64,000 nucleotides of DNA, from contig NZ_JAGMUK010000216.1 in NCBI RefSeq assembly GCF_019049245.1, positions 218,726 to 282,725 of the forward strand. The letters are read 5' to 3'. The stretch is from Streptomyces sp. AC555_RSS877. Its GTDB lineage: Bacteria; Actinomycetota; Actinomycetes; Streptomycetales; Streptomycetaceae. A model generated the notes under the pieces. That model was not told the origin of the DNA. It saw nothing but the letters and a program-made list of their open reading frames with translations, and ran no database searches. Position numbers and translations under genes: made by a program. This document shows, one piece after another, positions 1-8,316 of this stretch. Position 1 is the first letter of the stretch, and each line of letters begins with the position of its first letter.

Positions 1-915
1 CTCGATGCTGATGCCGGTCGCGTCGCGGGACGTGATGACGGCGATCGGGTCGGAGTCGGCGTCCATCCGTATGACGGCGTCCATGGTGAAGCCCTGCTCC
101 GTGAGGCGCGCGAGGCGCCGGGCCATGTCCGGCTCCCAGCAGGCGTAGTACATCAGCGCCCCCGCGCGGTCCGGTCCGAACACGCCTTCACCCGTCGCCT
201 CGATCAGCTCGACGTACGGTTCGCGCGTGCGGGAGATCGCCTGGCGCTGGCGGAAGGGCGTGTGCACCACGTCGCCCTCCACCTGGTGGGGGCTCTCGGT
301 CCAGGCCGCCTCGGTGAACGGCACCCCGAGCACCGCGGCGCACCGCTCGATCGCCGCGTCGATGTCCGGTACGACCATGCCCACGTGGTAGTACGACTCC
401 GGCAGCCGGTCACCGCCGTGTTCGCGTGCGATCCGGTCGGCCCACTCGTCCCGCAGCGCGGCTCCCACGTAACAGAGCCGGGTACCGCAGAGGTCGCGCT
501 CCGTGACGATCATGGATGGTGGCGCGTCGGGTCCGATCGCGTAGGTCGCGGCGATCTCCACGCCCTCCGCCCGCAGATGCCGCAGCCGAGCCTCCGTGTC
601 CTCCTCCCACCAGCCCCAGTAGGCGAGGGAGCCCACCTGGTTCCTCGCGTACACACCCTCTTCCCGGTCCTGTGCCTCGACGAGCACGAAGTAGGGTTCC
701 TGAGTGAGGGAGACACACGTCCGCACGGTCTCCTGTGTGACACCGGCGGCCCCCCGCACATACGGGAAGACACTCGTCACAGGCGTGGTAAAGGTGACAC
801 CGAAAACGTCGGAGAACCGCTTCACCGCCGCTTCCATGTCGTCGACGACCAAGGCCGTGTGGGAGAAGGAGAACGGCAGCTCGGACGCTGTTCCCTCGTT
901 CGTCGTGCCAGTCAT
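1..915 (-). CDS. VOC (glyoxalase/bleomycin-resistance fold) protein, C-terminus cut by window edge
   Basis: Reading from an ATG at 915 gives about 305 codons with no stop before base 1. The protein holds two VOC modules, one starting near residue 15 (FSHTALVVDDMEAAVKRF) and one near residue 175 (YYHVGMVVPDIDAAIERC), so it is the tandem-VOC type in which paired modules form one metal or ligand site. The substrate cannot be told from sequence. It lies downstream of the SnoaL-like gene on the same strand, separated by a hairpin. The 3' end lies outside the window. Confidence 0.75.
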   Translation of the reverse strand, partial: MTGTTNEGTASELPFSFSHTALVVDDMEAAVKRFSDVFGVTFTTPVTSVFPYVRGAAGVTQETVRTCVSLTQEPYFVLVEAQDREEGVYARNQVGSLAYWGWWEEDTEARLRHLRAEGVEIAATYAIGPDAPPSMIVTERDLCGTRLCYVGAALRDEWADRIAREHGGDRLPESYYHVGMVVPDIDAAIERCAAVLGVPFTEAAWTESPHQVEGDVVHTPFRQRQAISRTREPYVELIEATGEGVFGPDRAGALMYYACWEPDMARRLARLTEQGFTMDAVIRMDADSDPIAVITSRDATGISIE

Positions 916-962
916 GTCCGCACCTGTCCTGTGTGTGAGAGATCGAGCAACGCGCATGCGTC

Positions 963-992
963 AGCCCGTCCGCCCGGACGGCAGGACGGGCT
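963..992. terminator. hairpin between SnoaL-like and VOC genes
   Basis: Inverted repeat AGCCCGTCC (963-971) and GGACGGGCT (984-992) around a GC-rich loop. It sits 85 bases past the stop of the SnoaL-like gene and just upstream of the VOC gene, so it probably terminates the former. No U-tract follows, as is usual in streptomycetes. Confidence 0.45.
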
Positions 993-1077
993 GGGGGGAG
1001 CCTAGGTTTCGCGCACCGCGGCCGACCAGGTCATCTGTGGCTCACTGCGCGCTCACCTCTGCTCAGGCGGGCAGGTG

Positions 1078-1485
1078 TCACATGGCGCGCACCATGGTGT
1101 GGGTGTCGAGGACGGTCTCGAAGTGGACGGGTACACCGTGCTCGAAGCGCCAGACATGGGCGAAGCGGGTCCGCATCGCCTTGCCCGTGGACAGGTTGGT
1201 GCCGCTGTAGTGCCCCAGTGCCACGACCGTCTCCCCGGCGGCGATGACTTCGGCGGGCTCCACGGCGAAGCCCTCCCACTCCGTGACGAAGCGTGCGAAG
1301 ACGTTGTTCAGGACCGCCTCCCGGCCCCGGTAGGTGCCTCCGTAGTGCAGGCCCGGCGGGACGACCCACTGGATGTCCTCGTGCAGTCCGGCGAGCAGTC
1401 CCTCGACATCTCCCTGAGCGAGGCGGCCGTACAGCCCGCGCACGACGGCGCCGGTGTCGGTGTGGGGTCGAGCGGCAGTGTTCAT
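1078..1485 (-). CDS. SnoaL-like / NTF2-fold protein
   Basis: 135 residues. ATG at 1485 is chosen because GGAGAA lies a few bases upstream; a longer frame upstream has no family similarity. The N-terminal helix (VVRGLYGRLAQGDVEGLLAG) followed by HEDIQWVVP and repeated short strands, ending in FETVLDTHTMVRAM, is typical of the SnoaL-like NTF2 fold. These cone-shaped domains act as cyclases, hydrolases or binding proteins; the substrate is unknown. The start lies divergent to the HD/LuxR gene. The bases just upstream of this start are the left end of the segment copied to about 8.08 kb. Confidence 0.75.
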   Translation of the reverse strand: MNTAARPHTDTGAVVRGLYGRLAQGDVEGLLAGLHEDIQWVVPPGLHYGGTYRGREAVLNNVFARFVTEWEGFAVEPAEVIAAGETVVALGHYSGTNLSTGKAMRTRFAHVWRFEHGVPVHFETVLDTHTMVRAM

Positions 1486-1696
1486 CAGTGTTCTCCGTGA
1501 CAGGTGAGCGGTCGGGCCGCCGCGCGGCACGTCGTGTTCCGCGCTCCGCACATCCTCACGGGCCAGGAGTCCCGGCACATCGGTTGATCGACCTATGCGC
1601 GGCGCGGTGACGGTTCCCGGCCGCCTCCGGGCAGGCATTAGCCTCTTGTGGATGGAGACGATTCGGGTCGCGGAGATACTGGCGGCGTTCTCCCTC
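1485..1696. repeat. 212-bp segment duplicated at 8078-8288 (original copy)
   Basis: Covers the intergenic region between the SnoaL-like and HD/LuxR genes and the first ~15 codons of the latter. The copy at 8078-8288 differs by four substitutions and one single-base deletion by my alignment. This copy is taken as the original because here the open reading frame continues into a full gene. Confidence 0.9.
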
Positions 1697-3184
1697 ACCA
1701 CCGACATGGCGGCCGGCATGCCCGTGGAGAAAGGGCTGCGCACCTGTGCGGTGGCGACCGTGTTCGCACGGGACGTGCTCGGCGCGGGAGCGGACACGTG
1801 CCGGACCGTCCACGAGACGGCCCTGCTGCGTTCGGTCGGTTGCACGTCCTACGCCCCGGAGTTGGCGGCCCTCTTCGGTGACGAGGTCGCGTTCCAGCGC
1901 GCGCTGAAACACCTCGACCCGGCTGACGGGACGCCCATGGCGGAGCAGTTGTACCGGCTGGGCGGATGGACCCGGCAGGCCGCGCGCCAACTGACCGGTG
2001 TCCTGGCCGAGGTACTGCCGAGTGCCGGCGTGGAAGCCATGCGCAACGGCTGTGAGACGAGCCGGGTGCTCGGCAGGGGCCTCGGACTGGGCACACCTAC
2101 CCTCGCGGCGCTGGACGACGTCTACGAACGCTGGGACGGGCTCGGCATCCCGCACGGCCGGAAGGGCCCGCACCTGCCCCTGGCCACGCGTGTCGTCCAC
2201 GTCGCCGAGCAGGCCGTACTGGCCCATGCCGCGGGCGGGGTGCCGGCGGCGGCGCTCGAAGTGGCGCGGCGGGCCGGGGGGCATCTCGATCCCGGCCTCG
2301 CCTCGGCCTTCACACAGGCGGCGGACACGGTGCTGGCTCCCCTCCGCGTGCCCGACGCCCTCGCCACCGTCCTGGCGCTCGAACCCCTGCCCCACGCCAC
2401 GGTGCCGGCCGCGGAGATGGCCGAACTGTGCGCGCTGCTCGGCAGGTTCGTCGATCTCAAGAGCCGGTGGCTTATCGGCCACAGTGAGCACGTCGCCCGC
2501 CTCGCGGCCGGGGCCGCCCGACTGGCCGGCATGGCGGCGGACGAGGTCGAGCGGCTGCGGTGCGCGGCCCTCCTGCACGATCTCGGGCGGGCGACGGTCT
2601 CCGCCGACGTATGGGACAGCACGCACCCACTGAGCACGGCCGACACCGAGCGCGTACGGCTCCACGCCTACTGGACGCAGCGGACGCTGGAGCGCATACC
2701 GCTGCTCGCGCCGCTGGCCGCCCTGGCCTCCTCCCACCACGAGCGCATGGACGGCAGCGGCTACCACCGCGGCACGGGCGCGCCGCACCTGTCGCAGGCC
2801 GGCCGTATCCTTGCCGCGGCCGATGTCTTCGCCGCGCTGACCGAGCCGAGGGCGCACCGGGACGCCCACTCGGCCGAGGCCGCCGCCGCCCTGCTCCAGG
2901 GCCAGGCCGCGGCGGGTGAGCTGGACCCCGGTGCGTGTGCTCTCGTCCTGCGCGCGGCCGGCCTGAGGCCGGCCCGCCCCGGTCATCCGGCCGGGCTGAC
3001 GGATCGTGAGGTCGAGGTGCTGAAGCTCGCCGCCCGGGGGCTGACCAACCAGCGGATCGGTGAGCGCCTGTCCATCTCGGACCGCACGGTCGGCCACCAC
3101 TTGGCGCACATCTACGACAAGACCGGACGGCGCACCCGCGCCGGGGTGGCCGTCTTCGCCATGGAGCACCAATTGCTGCCGTAG
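1652..3184 (+). CDS. HD-domain (HD-GYP-like) protein with C-terminal LuxR-type HTH
   Basis: 510 residues from the ATG at 1652 (METIRVAEILAAF); the open frame starts 19 codons earlier but those bases are promoter-like and duplicated elsewhere. The middle carries an HD phosphohydrolase signature, AALLHDLGR, and SSHHERMDGSGYHRG, close to the HHE and GYP motifs of HD-GYP proteins, followed by ILAAADVFAALTEPR. The last ~65 residues are a LuxR/NarL HTH (LTDREVEVLKLAARGLTNQRIGERLSISDRTV split here). Known HD-GYP domains cleave cyclic-di-GMP; activity here is inferred. The N-terminal ~250 residues look like a second degenerate HD module. Likely a signal-responsive transcription factor. Confidence 0.8.
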   Translation: METIRVAEILAAFSLTTDMAAGMPVEKGLRTCAVATVFARDVLGAGADTCRTVHETALLRSVGCTSYAPELAALFGDEVAFQRALKHLDPADGTPMAEQLYRLGGWTRQAARQLTGVLAEVLPSAGVEAMRNGCETSRVLGRGLGLGTPTLAALDDVYERWDGLGIPHGRKGPHLPLATRVVHVAEQAVLAHAAGGVPAAALEVARRAGGHLDPGLASAFTQAADTVLAPLRVPDALATVLALEPLPHATVPAAEMAELCALLGRFVDLKSRWLIGHSEHVARLAAGAARLAGMAADEVERLRCAALLHDLGRATVSADVWDSTHPLSTADTERVRLHAYWTQRTLERIPLLAPLAALASSHHERMDGSGYHRGTGAPHLSQAGRILAAADVFAALTEPRAHRDAHSAEAAAALLQGQAAAGELDPGACALVLRAAGLRPARPGHPAGLTDREVEVLKLAARGLTNQRIGERLSISDRTVGHHLAHIYDKTGRRTRAGVAVFAMEHQLLP

Positions 3185-3208
3185 CGTCGACGGCGTTCTC
3201 CGGCGTCG

Positions 3209-3919
3209 TCAGCCCCTCCGGGCCGGGGCGGGCACGCGGACCATGGTGAAGGCCGTCCGGCAGCGCACGCGGAACCCCAGGGACTCGTACAGCCGGACGG
3301 CCCGGGTGTTGTCGGCCGTCACATGGAGGAAGGAGCGGTCGCCGCGGCTTCGGGCGTCGGCCGCGACGGCGAGGACGAGCCGGGCGGCGAGGCCCTGGCC
3401 CCGGTGGGCGGCGGTGGTGCAGACGGCGCTCGTCTCCGCCCAGCCGGGCGGACGCAGCCGTTCGCCCGCCATGGCCACGAGTTCGCCGCCCCGGCGGATG
3501 CCGTAGTACGCGCCGAGTTCGATGGTGCGCGCGTGGAAGGGGCCGGGGCGGGTCCGCTCGGCGAGGGCGAGCATCTCCGGTACGTCCGCGGAGCCCAGCC
3601 GGAGCACTTCCTGGTAGGGGAAGGACGCGTCGTCGTGGTCCTCCAGGACCATCTGGAGGCCTTCGAGCCGCCACTCGACGTCCCAGCCGGCCGGTGGCAC
3701 GGCCGCCGAGGCGGGAAGGAGGGCGCGGTTCCCGGGACCGGCGAGCGTGGCGAGGTCCTCCCAGTCCGCCGGGACGGGGGCGTCGGGCAGGGCCACGAAC
3801 TGCGACACCTCACGCGGGTAGCGGAGCACGCGTCCGCGACACTCCGCGAAGCGGGCGTGCGGCCCGGTCAGGGAGGTGAGAGCCGGGTTGTCGAGTCGGT
3901 GGTCCGTGACCTGGCGCAT
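3209..3919 (-). CDS. GNAT family N-acetyltransferase
   Basis: 236 residues from ATG 3919, preceded by GGCGAG at suitable spacing; a GTG two codons upstream is possible. The C-terminal half has the acetyl-CoA signature region (VCTTAAHRGQGLAARLVLAV) and the typical end (NTRAVRLYESLGFR), as in FR47-like GNAT enzymes. The N-terminal ~110 residues are family-specific. Substrate unknown. It converges on the HD/LuxR gene with a 24-base gap. Confidence 0.8.
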   Translation of the reverse strand: MRQVTDHRLDNPALTSLTGPHARFAECRGRVLRYPREVSQFVALPDAPVPADWEDLATLAGPGNRALLPASAAVPPAGWDVEWRLEGLQMVLEDHDDASFPYQEVLRLGSADVPEMLALAERTRPGPFHARTIELGAYYGIRRGGELVAMAGERLRPPGWAETSAVCTTAAHRGQGLAARLVLAVAADARSRGDRSFLHVTADNTRAVRLYESLGFRVRCRTAFTMVRVPAPARRG

Positions 3920-4038
3920 GGGCACCTCGCCGGGTCGGTGTGATCACTTCGGCCCGGGACGCTAACGCGCGGAAACAGGCAACGGTCGGCCGCTTGCTGT
4001 CCATCTTCTGCTCACGCGCGTGGCGTCGGCGGGCAGGG

Positions 4039-4836
4039 TCAGCGGCCCACGTGGTGGCCGCCCTCCGCCGGGAGCACGGCCCCGGTGGTCCAGCGGCTCT
4101 CGTCGGAGAGCAGGAACAGGGCGGCGCGGGCCATATCGTCGGCGAGGGCCACGTGGTTCATCGGCGACATGGAGGCGAGGTGGTCCTGCATCGCGGCGGG
4201 GAGCATGTCCCACATCTCCGTGCGTGTGGAGCCCGGCGCGAGGGCGTTGACGCGCACGTTGTGCGGGGCGAGTTCCAGGGCCGCGCTCTTGGTGAGTCCG
4301 TTGACCGCCCACTTGGAAGCGACGTACTCCGAGATGCCTGCCACGCCGACCATGCCGCCTATGGAGGAGACGTTGACGATCGATCCGCCGCCGTGCGCGA
4401 GCAGGGCGCGGACCTCGTACTTCATCGAGAGGAAGACGCCCTTGGCGTTGACCTCCATGATCCGGTCGTAGACGTCGGTGGGCTTGTCGTGGACGGGGGT
4501 GCCGTCGCTGGTCACCCCGGCGGCGTTCAGGGCGCCGTCGAGGCGGCCGAACCGCTGGACGGCGGTGGCGACCGCCGCCTCGACGGAGGCTTCGTCGGTC
4601 ACGTCGAGGGGGACGGCGACCACCTGGGCGGCCCCGGTGGACAGCTCGGCGGCCAGCTTCTCCAGGCGGTCGACGCGGCGTGCGCCGGCGACGACGGTCG
4701 CGCCCTCGGCGGCGAAGCGCCGCACGGCGGCCTCGCCGATCCCGGCGGACGCACCGGTGATCAGGATCACCTTGTCCTCAAGGCGCCGGGCCCGGAGCGT
4801 CAGCGGCGCAGGGTTGCGGTGGGGATGCGTGGTCAT
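4039..4836 (-). CDS. SDR family NAD(P)-dependent oxidoreductase
   Basis: 265 residues. Classical short-chain dehydrogenase: cofactor motif TGASAGIG at about residues 28-35, LNAAG, catalytic Ser in SIVNVSSIGG, and the YVASK Tyr/Lys pair, with PGSTRTEM following. Length is usual for the family. It is transcribed away from an MmyB-type regulator, the common arrangement in Streptomyces where that regulator controls the adjacent SDR gene. Substrate unknown. Confidence 0.88.
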   Translation of the reverse strand: MTTHPHRNPAPLTLRARRLEDKVILITGASAGIGEAAVRRFAAEGATVVAGARRVDRLEKLAAELSTGAAQVVAVPLDVTDEASVEAAVATAVQRFGRLDGALNAAGVTSDGTPVHDKPTDVYDRIMEVNAKGVFLSMKYEVRALLAHGGGSIVNVSSIGGMVGVAGISEYVASKWAVNGLTKSAALELAPHNVRVNALAPGSTRTEMWDMLPAAMQDHLASMSPMNHVALADDMARAALFLLSDESRWTTGAVLPAEGGHHVGR

Positions 4837-4939
4837 GCGGTGGCTCCAAAGGGCGTAACGGATTCAGGGGCGGCCGTGGTGGCGCACAGCGTCTGTGCCG
4901 GCCGTTGCCCTCGACGATGGACGTCGCGCCGGCCCGGTA

Positions 4940-4956
4940 CCAGAGACCGTGTCTGG
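4940..4956. promoter_or_regulatory. inverted repeat in SDR/regulator divergent promoter region
   Basis: CCAGA and TCTGG separated by 7 bases inside the 172-base region between the divergent SDR and MmyB-type regulator genes. A possible operator for the regulator, judged from position and symmetry only. Confidence 0.3.
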
Positions 4957-5008
4957 CTAGGACGGACAGGGCTACCCTCACCGGTGCGAACCGGGTGACC
5001 ATGGAGTC

Positions 5009-5854
5009 ATGGAACGCCAAGAACTCGCCCGCTGTCTGCGCGGCTGGCGCGACCGCCTCACTCCGGCGAGCGTCGGACTGCCCGCGGGAGCCCGTCGGCG
5101 CGCACCCGGTCTCCGGCGCGCGGATGTGGCGCTGCTCGCCGGGCTCTCCGTGGACTACCTCGCCCGCCTCGAACAGGGACGGGCGGGCAACCCCTCGCCG
5201 TCTGTGGTGGAGTCGCTGGCCCGGGCGCTGCGCCTGTCCGACGACGAGAACGCCTACCTGTTCCGGCTGGCGGGGTACGCCGATCCGCGCACCAGCGGCA
5301 TCAGCAGGCACATCCCGCCCGGGGTACGACGCATGCTGGACCGGATGACCGACACCCCGGTCCTCGTACTGGACGCCGCCTGGCAGGTGGTCGCCGCCAA
5401 TCCTCTGCTCATCGCCTTGCTCGGGGAACTGTCCGCGGGTCCGGCACGCGACCAGAACCTGCTGTGGCGGCACTTCACCGGCGTCCCGTCGCGGGTCATC
5501 GCCACCGCCGAGCAGGACGCGGCTTTCGAGTCCGCAGCCACCGCCGACCTGCGTGCCGCCGCCGGACGCCACCCGGACGATCCGCTGCTGCGCGGGCTCA
5601 TCACCGACCTGCGGCGGGCGAGTCCCCGGTTCGAGTCCCTGTGGCGGGAACGCGCCGTGGCCCGCCACGCCTCCAGCCGCAAGACGATCCGCCACCCTCA
5701 GGTGGGCCCCCTGACCCTCGACTGCGATGTGCTCACCGTCGAGGGCAGTGATCTGCGTGCCGTTCTGTACACGGCTGTTCCGGGGTCGTCGGACGATGAC
5801 GCGCTCGCACTGCTGCGGACCATCGGGACCCAGTTCTCGGAGAGCCCGTCGTAG
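5009..5854 (+). CDS. MmyB-like XRE family transcriptional regulator
   Basis: 281 residues. The N-terminal XRE helix-turn-helix (RRADVALLAGLSVDYLARLE, residues ~38-57, then QGRAGNPSPSVVESLARAL) is followed by the MmyB-like ligand-binding domain (PVLVLDAAWQVVAANPL ... LLWRHF ... FESLWRE). In characterised relatives this PAS-like domain binds a fatty acid. It is divergent from the SDR gene, which it probably regulates. Its 3' end overlaps the end of the convergent YczE-type gene by about 120 bases. Confidence 0.88.
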   Translation: MERQELARCLRGWRDRLTPASVGLPAGARRRAPGLRRADVALLAGLSVDYLARLEQGRAGNPSPSVVESLARALRLSDDENAYLFRLAGYADPRTSGISRHIPPGVRRMLDRMTDTPVLVLDAAWQVVAANPLLIALLGELSAGPARDQNLLWRHFTGVPSRVIATAEQDAAFESAATADLRAAAGRHPDDPLLRGLITDLRRASPRFESLWRERAVARHASSRKTIRHPQVGPLTLDCDVLTVEGSDLRAVLYTAVPGSSDDDALALLRTIGTQFSESPS

Positions 5855-6464
5855 GGGCGGCTCGCGGCTCGTCCGGCGGCAGGGCGAGCCGCGGCAGGAA
5901 GAAGGCGACGAGGGGTCCGATACCGAGGGCGTACACCGCCGTGCCGATGCCGACGGTGCCGCCGAGCAGCCATCCCCCCGCCAGGACCGAGGCCTCCACG
6001 AGGGTACGGGCGACGAGGAGGGGAACACCCAGCCGCGCCAGTCCGGTCATCAGTCCGTCCCGGGGGCCCGGCCCCCAGCCGGCCCCGACGTACAGACCGG
6101 TGGCCACCGCGGTGCCGACGACTCCGGCGAAGAGGGACAGCAGCCGCCACGGCCAGGGCCCGGGAGCGGGCAGTACCCGCAGCGCCTGGTCGAGAACGGG
6201 GCCGACGAGGACGGCGTTGGCGAAGGTGCCGATGCCGGGGCGTTGCCGCAGGGGAACCCAGAGGACGAACACGACGGCCGAGATCAGGACGACCACGACC
6301 CCGAGCGTCAGCCCGGTGGTACGGGCGAGCCCCTGGGTCAGGACCGTCCACGGGTCCGTTCCCAGACCCGCCCGGACCAGCAGGGCCGTACTGACCCCGT
6401 AGAGGGCCAGGCCGGACAGCAGAAGGGTGGCGCGGCGCGCGACCCGGTCCCCGGCGCGCCTCAT
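5733..6464 (-). CDS. YczE/YitT-type integral membrane protein
   Basis: 243 residues from ATG 6464, which overlaps the tetR stop (ATGA). Five to six hydrophobic segments are visible, e.g. LLLSGLALYGVSTALLVRAG, VVVVLISAVVFVLWV, and VVGTAVATGLYVGAG with the conserved GPGPRDGLMTG. This is the pattern of the YczE family, membrane proteins of uncertain function often found next to a TetR or GntR regulator. The last ~50 residues are hydrophilic and overlap the regulator gene on the other strand, so the true stop is fixed only by the frame. Confidence 0.75.
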   Translation of the reverse strand: MRRAGDRVARRATLLLSGLALYGVSTALLVRAGLGTDPWTVLTQGLARTTGLTLGVVVVLISAVVFVLWVPLRQRPGIGTFANAVLVGPVLDQALRVLPAPGPWPWRLLSLFAGVVGTAVATGLYVGAGWGPGPRDGLMTGLARLGVPLLVARTLVEASVLAGGWLLGGTVGIGTAVYALGIGPLVAFFLPRLALPPDEPRAAPTTGSPRTGSRWSAAVRARHRPTTPEQPCTERHADHCPRR

Positions 6465-7036
6465 GACGTACCGGCCGCCAGCAGCGCGGCCGCGGCGTCG
6501 GCGGCGTCGGCCACCGCCCGCGCGGCGGCCTCCGGACCCTCGACGACCACGCGTCCGGCCACTCCGTCGATGAGCAGCAGCAACTGGGAGGCACGCAGTT
6601 CGGGTGCCGTCGTCCCGGCCTCGGCGCACAGGGTGGTGAGCAGGCCCAGCAGCCACCGCTTCTCCCCCCGGACGGCCTGGCGCACGGGGTCCGCGGGGTC
6701 GACCACCTCGGCCGCGGCGTTGAGGAAGGCGCAGCCCCGCCTGCCCTTGGTCTCGTACCGGTGCGCCAGCCACGAGAACACCGCCAGCGGCCGGGCGGCG
6801 GGATCTGCCACGCCGGCCAGCCATTCCCCCAGTTCCGCGGCCGCCTGGTCGTGCCTGTGGCGCAGTGCGGTCGCGGCGAGTTCGCCCTTGCCGGTGAAGT
6901 GCGCGTACAGCGTCGGTTTCGACACACCGGCCGCCTGCGCGACGGCGTCCACGCCGGTGGCGCCGAGGCCCCGGCTGTAGAAGACCTCCTCGGCACTCTC
7001 GATGAGCTGGTTGCGGGCACTCCTTCGAGGACTCAT
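6461..7036 (-). CDS. TetR family transcriptional regulator
   Basis: 191 residues. N-terminal TetR HTH: LIESAEEVFYSRGLGATGVD and VAQAAGVSKPTLYAHFTGKG, residues ~10-50. The C-terminal part fits the TetR_C family with a conserved GCAFLNAAAEV stretch. It is translationally coupled to the YczE-type gene, so it probably controls its own operon. An operator-like palindrome lies just before the start (7046-7057). Confidence 0.88.
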   Translation of the reverse strand: MSPRRSARNQLIESAEEVFYSRGLGATGVDAVAQAAGVSKPTLYAHFTGKGELAATALRHRHDQAAAELGEWLAGVADPAARPLAVFSWLAHRYETKGRRGCAFLNAAAEVVDPADPVRQAVRGEKRWLLGLLTTLCAEAGTTAPELRASQLLLLIDGVAGRVVVEGPEAAARAVADAADAAAALLAAGTS

Positions 7037-7045
7037 GAAACTTAA

Positions 7046-7057
7046 CTTACCAGTAAG
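7046..7057. promoter_or_regulatory. TetR operator candidate CTTAC-CA-GTAAG
   Basis: Perfect 5-bp inverted repeat CTTAC/GTAAG with a 2-base centre, 10 bases upstream of the tetR start. This TTAC-n-GTAA pattern is common for YczE-associated TetR regulators. The site also encodes the last codons (LPYW-stop) of the upstream truncated ATPase gene. Confidence 0.6.
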
Positions 7058-8018
7058 GCAAGTTTCTGGTGCCGCGCATCGCTCCCTCCCGCGCCTTCTC
7101 GGCCAGCACGACGTGGATCAGCACCTCGCACATCCGCAGCCCGCCGGCCACGGGTGTCATGTAGGGCTGGGTGCGGAGCCACTGGAACGCGGACGTGGCC
7201 TGGCTGCCCACCGCGGCCCGCAGGCGTCCCTCCGTGACGACCCGTGCGGCGGCGGCGACGGCCAGCGTCGTGCGGTGCAGGGCCGTCGGCGCCGGGCCGA
7301 CGAGGCGGCCGAACAGGAACGACGTGGTGGAAGGGGCGGGGGACCACGTTCCCGTCCCGGCGGACGGGAGCGGACGTGCCAGCGCGTCGGCCGCGGCGGC
7401 ACGCAGGGCGAGCGGGTGGCCCGCCGCGAACGCCTTGACGGGGGTGCGCAGCGGCCATGGCACGCGGAGGCCGTCGAGGAGACGGTCCGCCTCGTGGTCC
7501 GCCAGGCATGCGAGCCGGTGCGTACGGGCATGGCGGGCCCAGCCGGGATCGGCGGTCCAGGCCGGGTCCGGGCGTCGGCGTCCGGCGAGGACGACGACCG
7601 CGTCCTCGGACAGGGACGGCAGGAAGCACTCGCGCAGCCACGGTTCGAGGCTCTCGCACCGGTCCACCTGGTCGACGAGCAGCACCGGACCGGTCAGGGC
7701 CTCGATGTCGCCGAGGGCGGCCGACAGGGCACGCGGGCCGGCGAAACGGCTTCCGTCGGCCTCGCGGACCGTCCTGCCGGCCCTGGCGGCGTCGAGAGCG
7801 AACCGCCTCAGCAGCGCGCTCTTCCCGGCGCCGGCCATCGCGTGCAGGTACTGCACCGCCGGCGTCTCGCGGTCACCGCGAAGCGCCGAGCGGAACACCG
7901 CACGCTCCGTCACCCTGCCGATGAACGGGGTTTCAGGAGCGTCCGGGAGCCCGCCGTGGACCGCCGCACCGCCCGGGGGGAACACAGGTTGTTCCGTCAT
8001 GTGCACTGGATCACTCAC
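7047..8018 (-). pseudogene. 3'-truncated P-loop ATPase of the same family as the genes at 41-43 kb and 47-49 kb
   Basis: 323 residues from GTG 8018. It has the N-terminal NTPase domain of its paralogues: FIGRVTERAVFRSAL, Walker A AMAGAGKSALLRR, Walker B VLLVDQVD, and WLRECFLPSLSEDAVVVLAGRRRPD. Similarity stops at AFQWLRTQPYMTPVAGG. The paralogues go on for ~350 residues with a GNAT-like part and a terminal HTH; here the frame instead runs through the tetR operator and ends. It has therefore lost its probable output domain. Its 5' side faces the duplicated HD/LuxR fragment. Whether the stump is expressed is unknown. Confidence 0.65.
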
Positions 8019-8056
8019 CTGTAAGGGCCGGCGGGGGGATGCGTGCGGTCAGTCCG

Positions 8057-8080
8057 CCGCTCCCCCGTGACCGCTCGTCA
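8057..8080. repeat. 24-bp direct repeat, left copy
   Basis: Perfect 24-base direct repeat of 8288-8311 (core CTCCCCCGTGACCGCTCGTC). The two copies flank exactly the duplicated HD/LuxR fragment. Confidence 0.9.
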
Positions 8081-8288
8081 GTGTTCTCCGTGACAGGTGA
8101 GCGGCCGGGCCGCCGCGCGGCACGTCGTGTCCGCGCTCCGCACATCCTCACGGGCCAGGAGTCCCGGCACATCGGTTGATCGACCTATGCGCGGCGCGGT
8201 GACGGTTCCCGGCCGGCTCCGGGCAGGCGTTAGCCTCTTGCGGATGGAGACGATTCGGGTCGCGGAGATACTGGCGGCGTTCTCCCTC
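8078..8288 (+). pseudogene. duplicated promoter and start of the HD/LuxR gene, inserted fragment
   Basis: Copy of 1485-1696 at about 97-98% identity. It includes the equivalent upstream region and the first ~15 codons of the HD/LuxR gene (ATG at about 8244, METIRVAEILAAFSL), then breaks into the flanking 24-bp repeat. The reading frame continues for ~60 nonsense codons into the 3' end of the ABC permease gene. It lies between the truncated ATPase and the permease. A functional promoter here could fire antisense into the permease. Confidence 0.85.
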
Positions 8289-8311
8289 CGCTCCCCCGTG
8301 ACCGCTCGTCA
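8288..8311. repeat. 24-bp direct repeat, right copy
   Basis: Second copy of 8057-8080, six bases beyond the permease stop. It is probably the original target sequence downstream of the permease; the left copy arose with the insertion. Confidence 0.9.
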
Positions 8312-8316
8312 CGCCG

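Noticed and set aside
1556..3172. 538-codon minus-strand frame opposite the HD/LuxR gene
   Set aside because: No domains and shadow-type composition; the plus strand has HD and LuxR motifs.
7630..7670. tRNA T-loop-like GGTTCGAGGC
   Set aside because: No acceptor stem or anticodon arm around it; it codes for part of the truncated ATPase.
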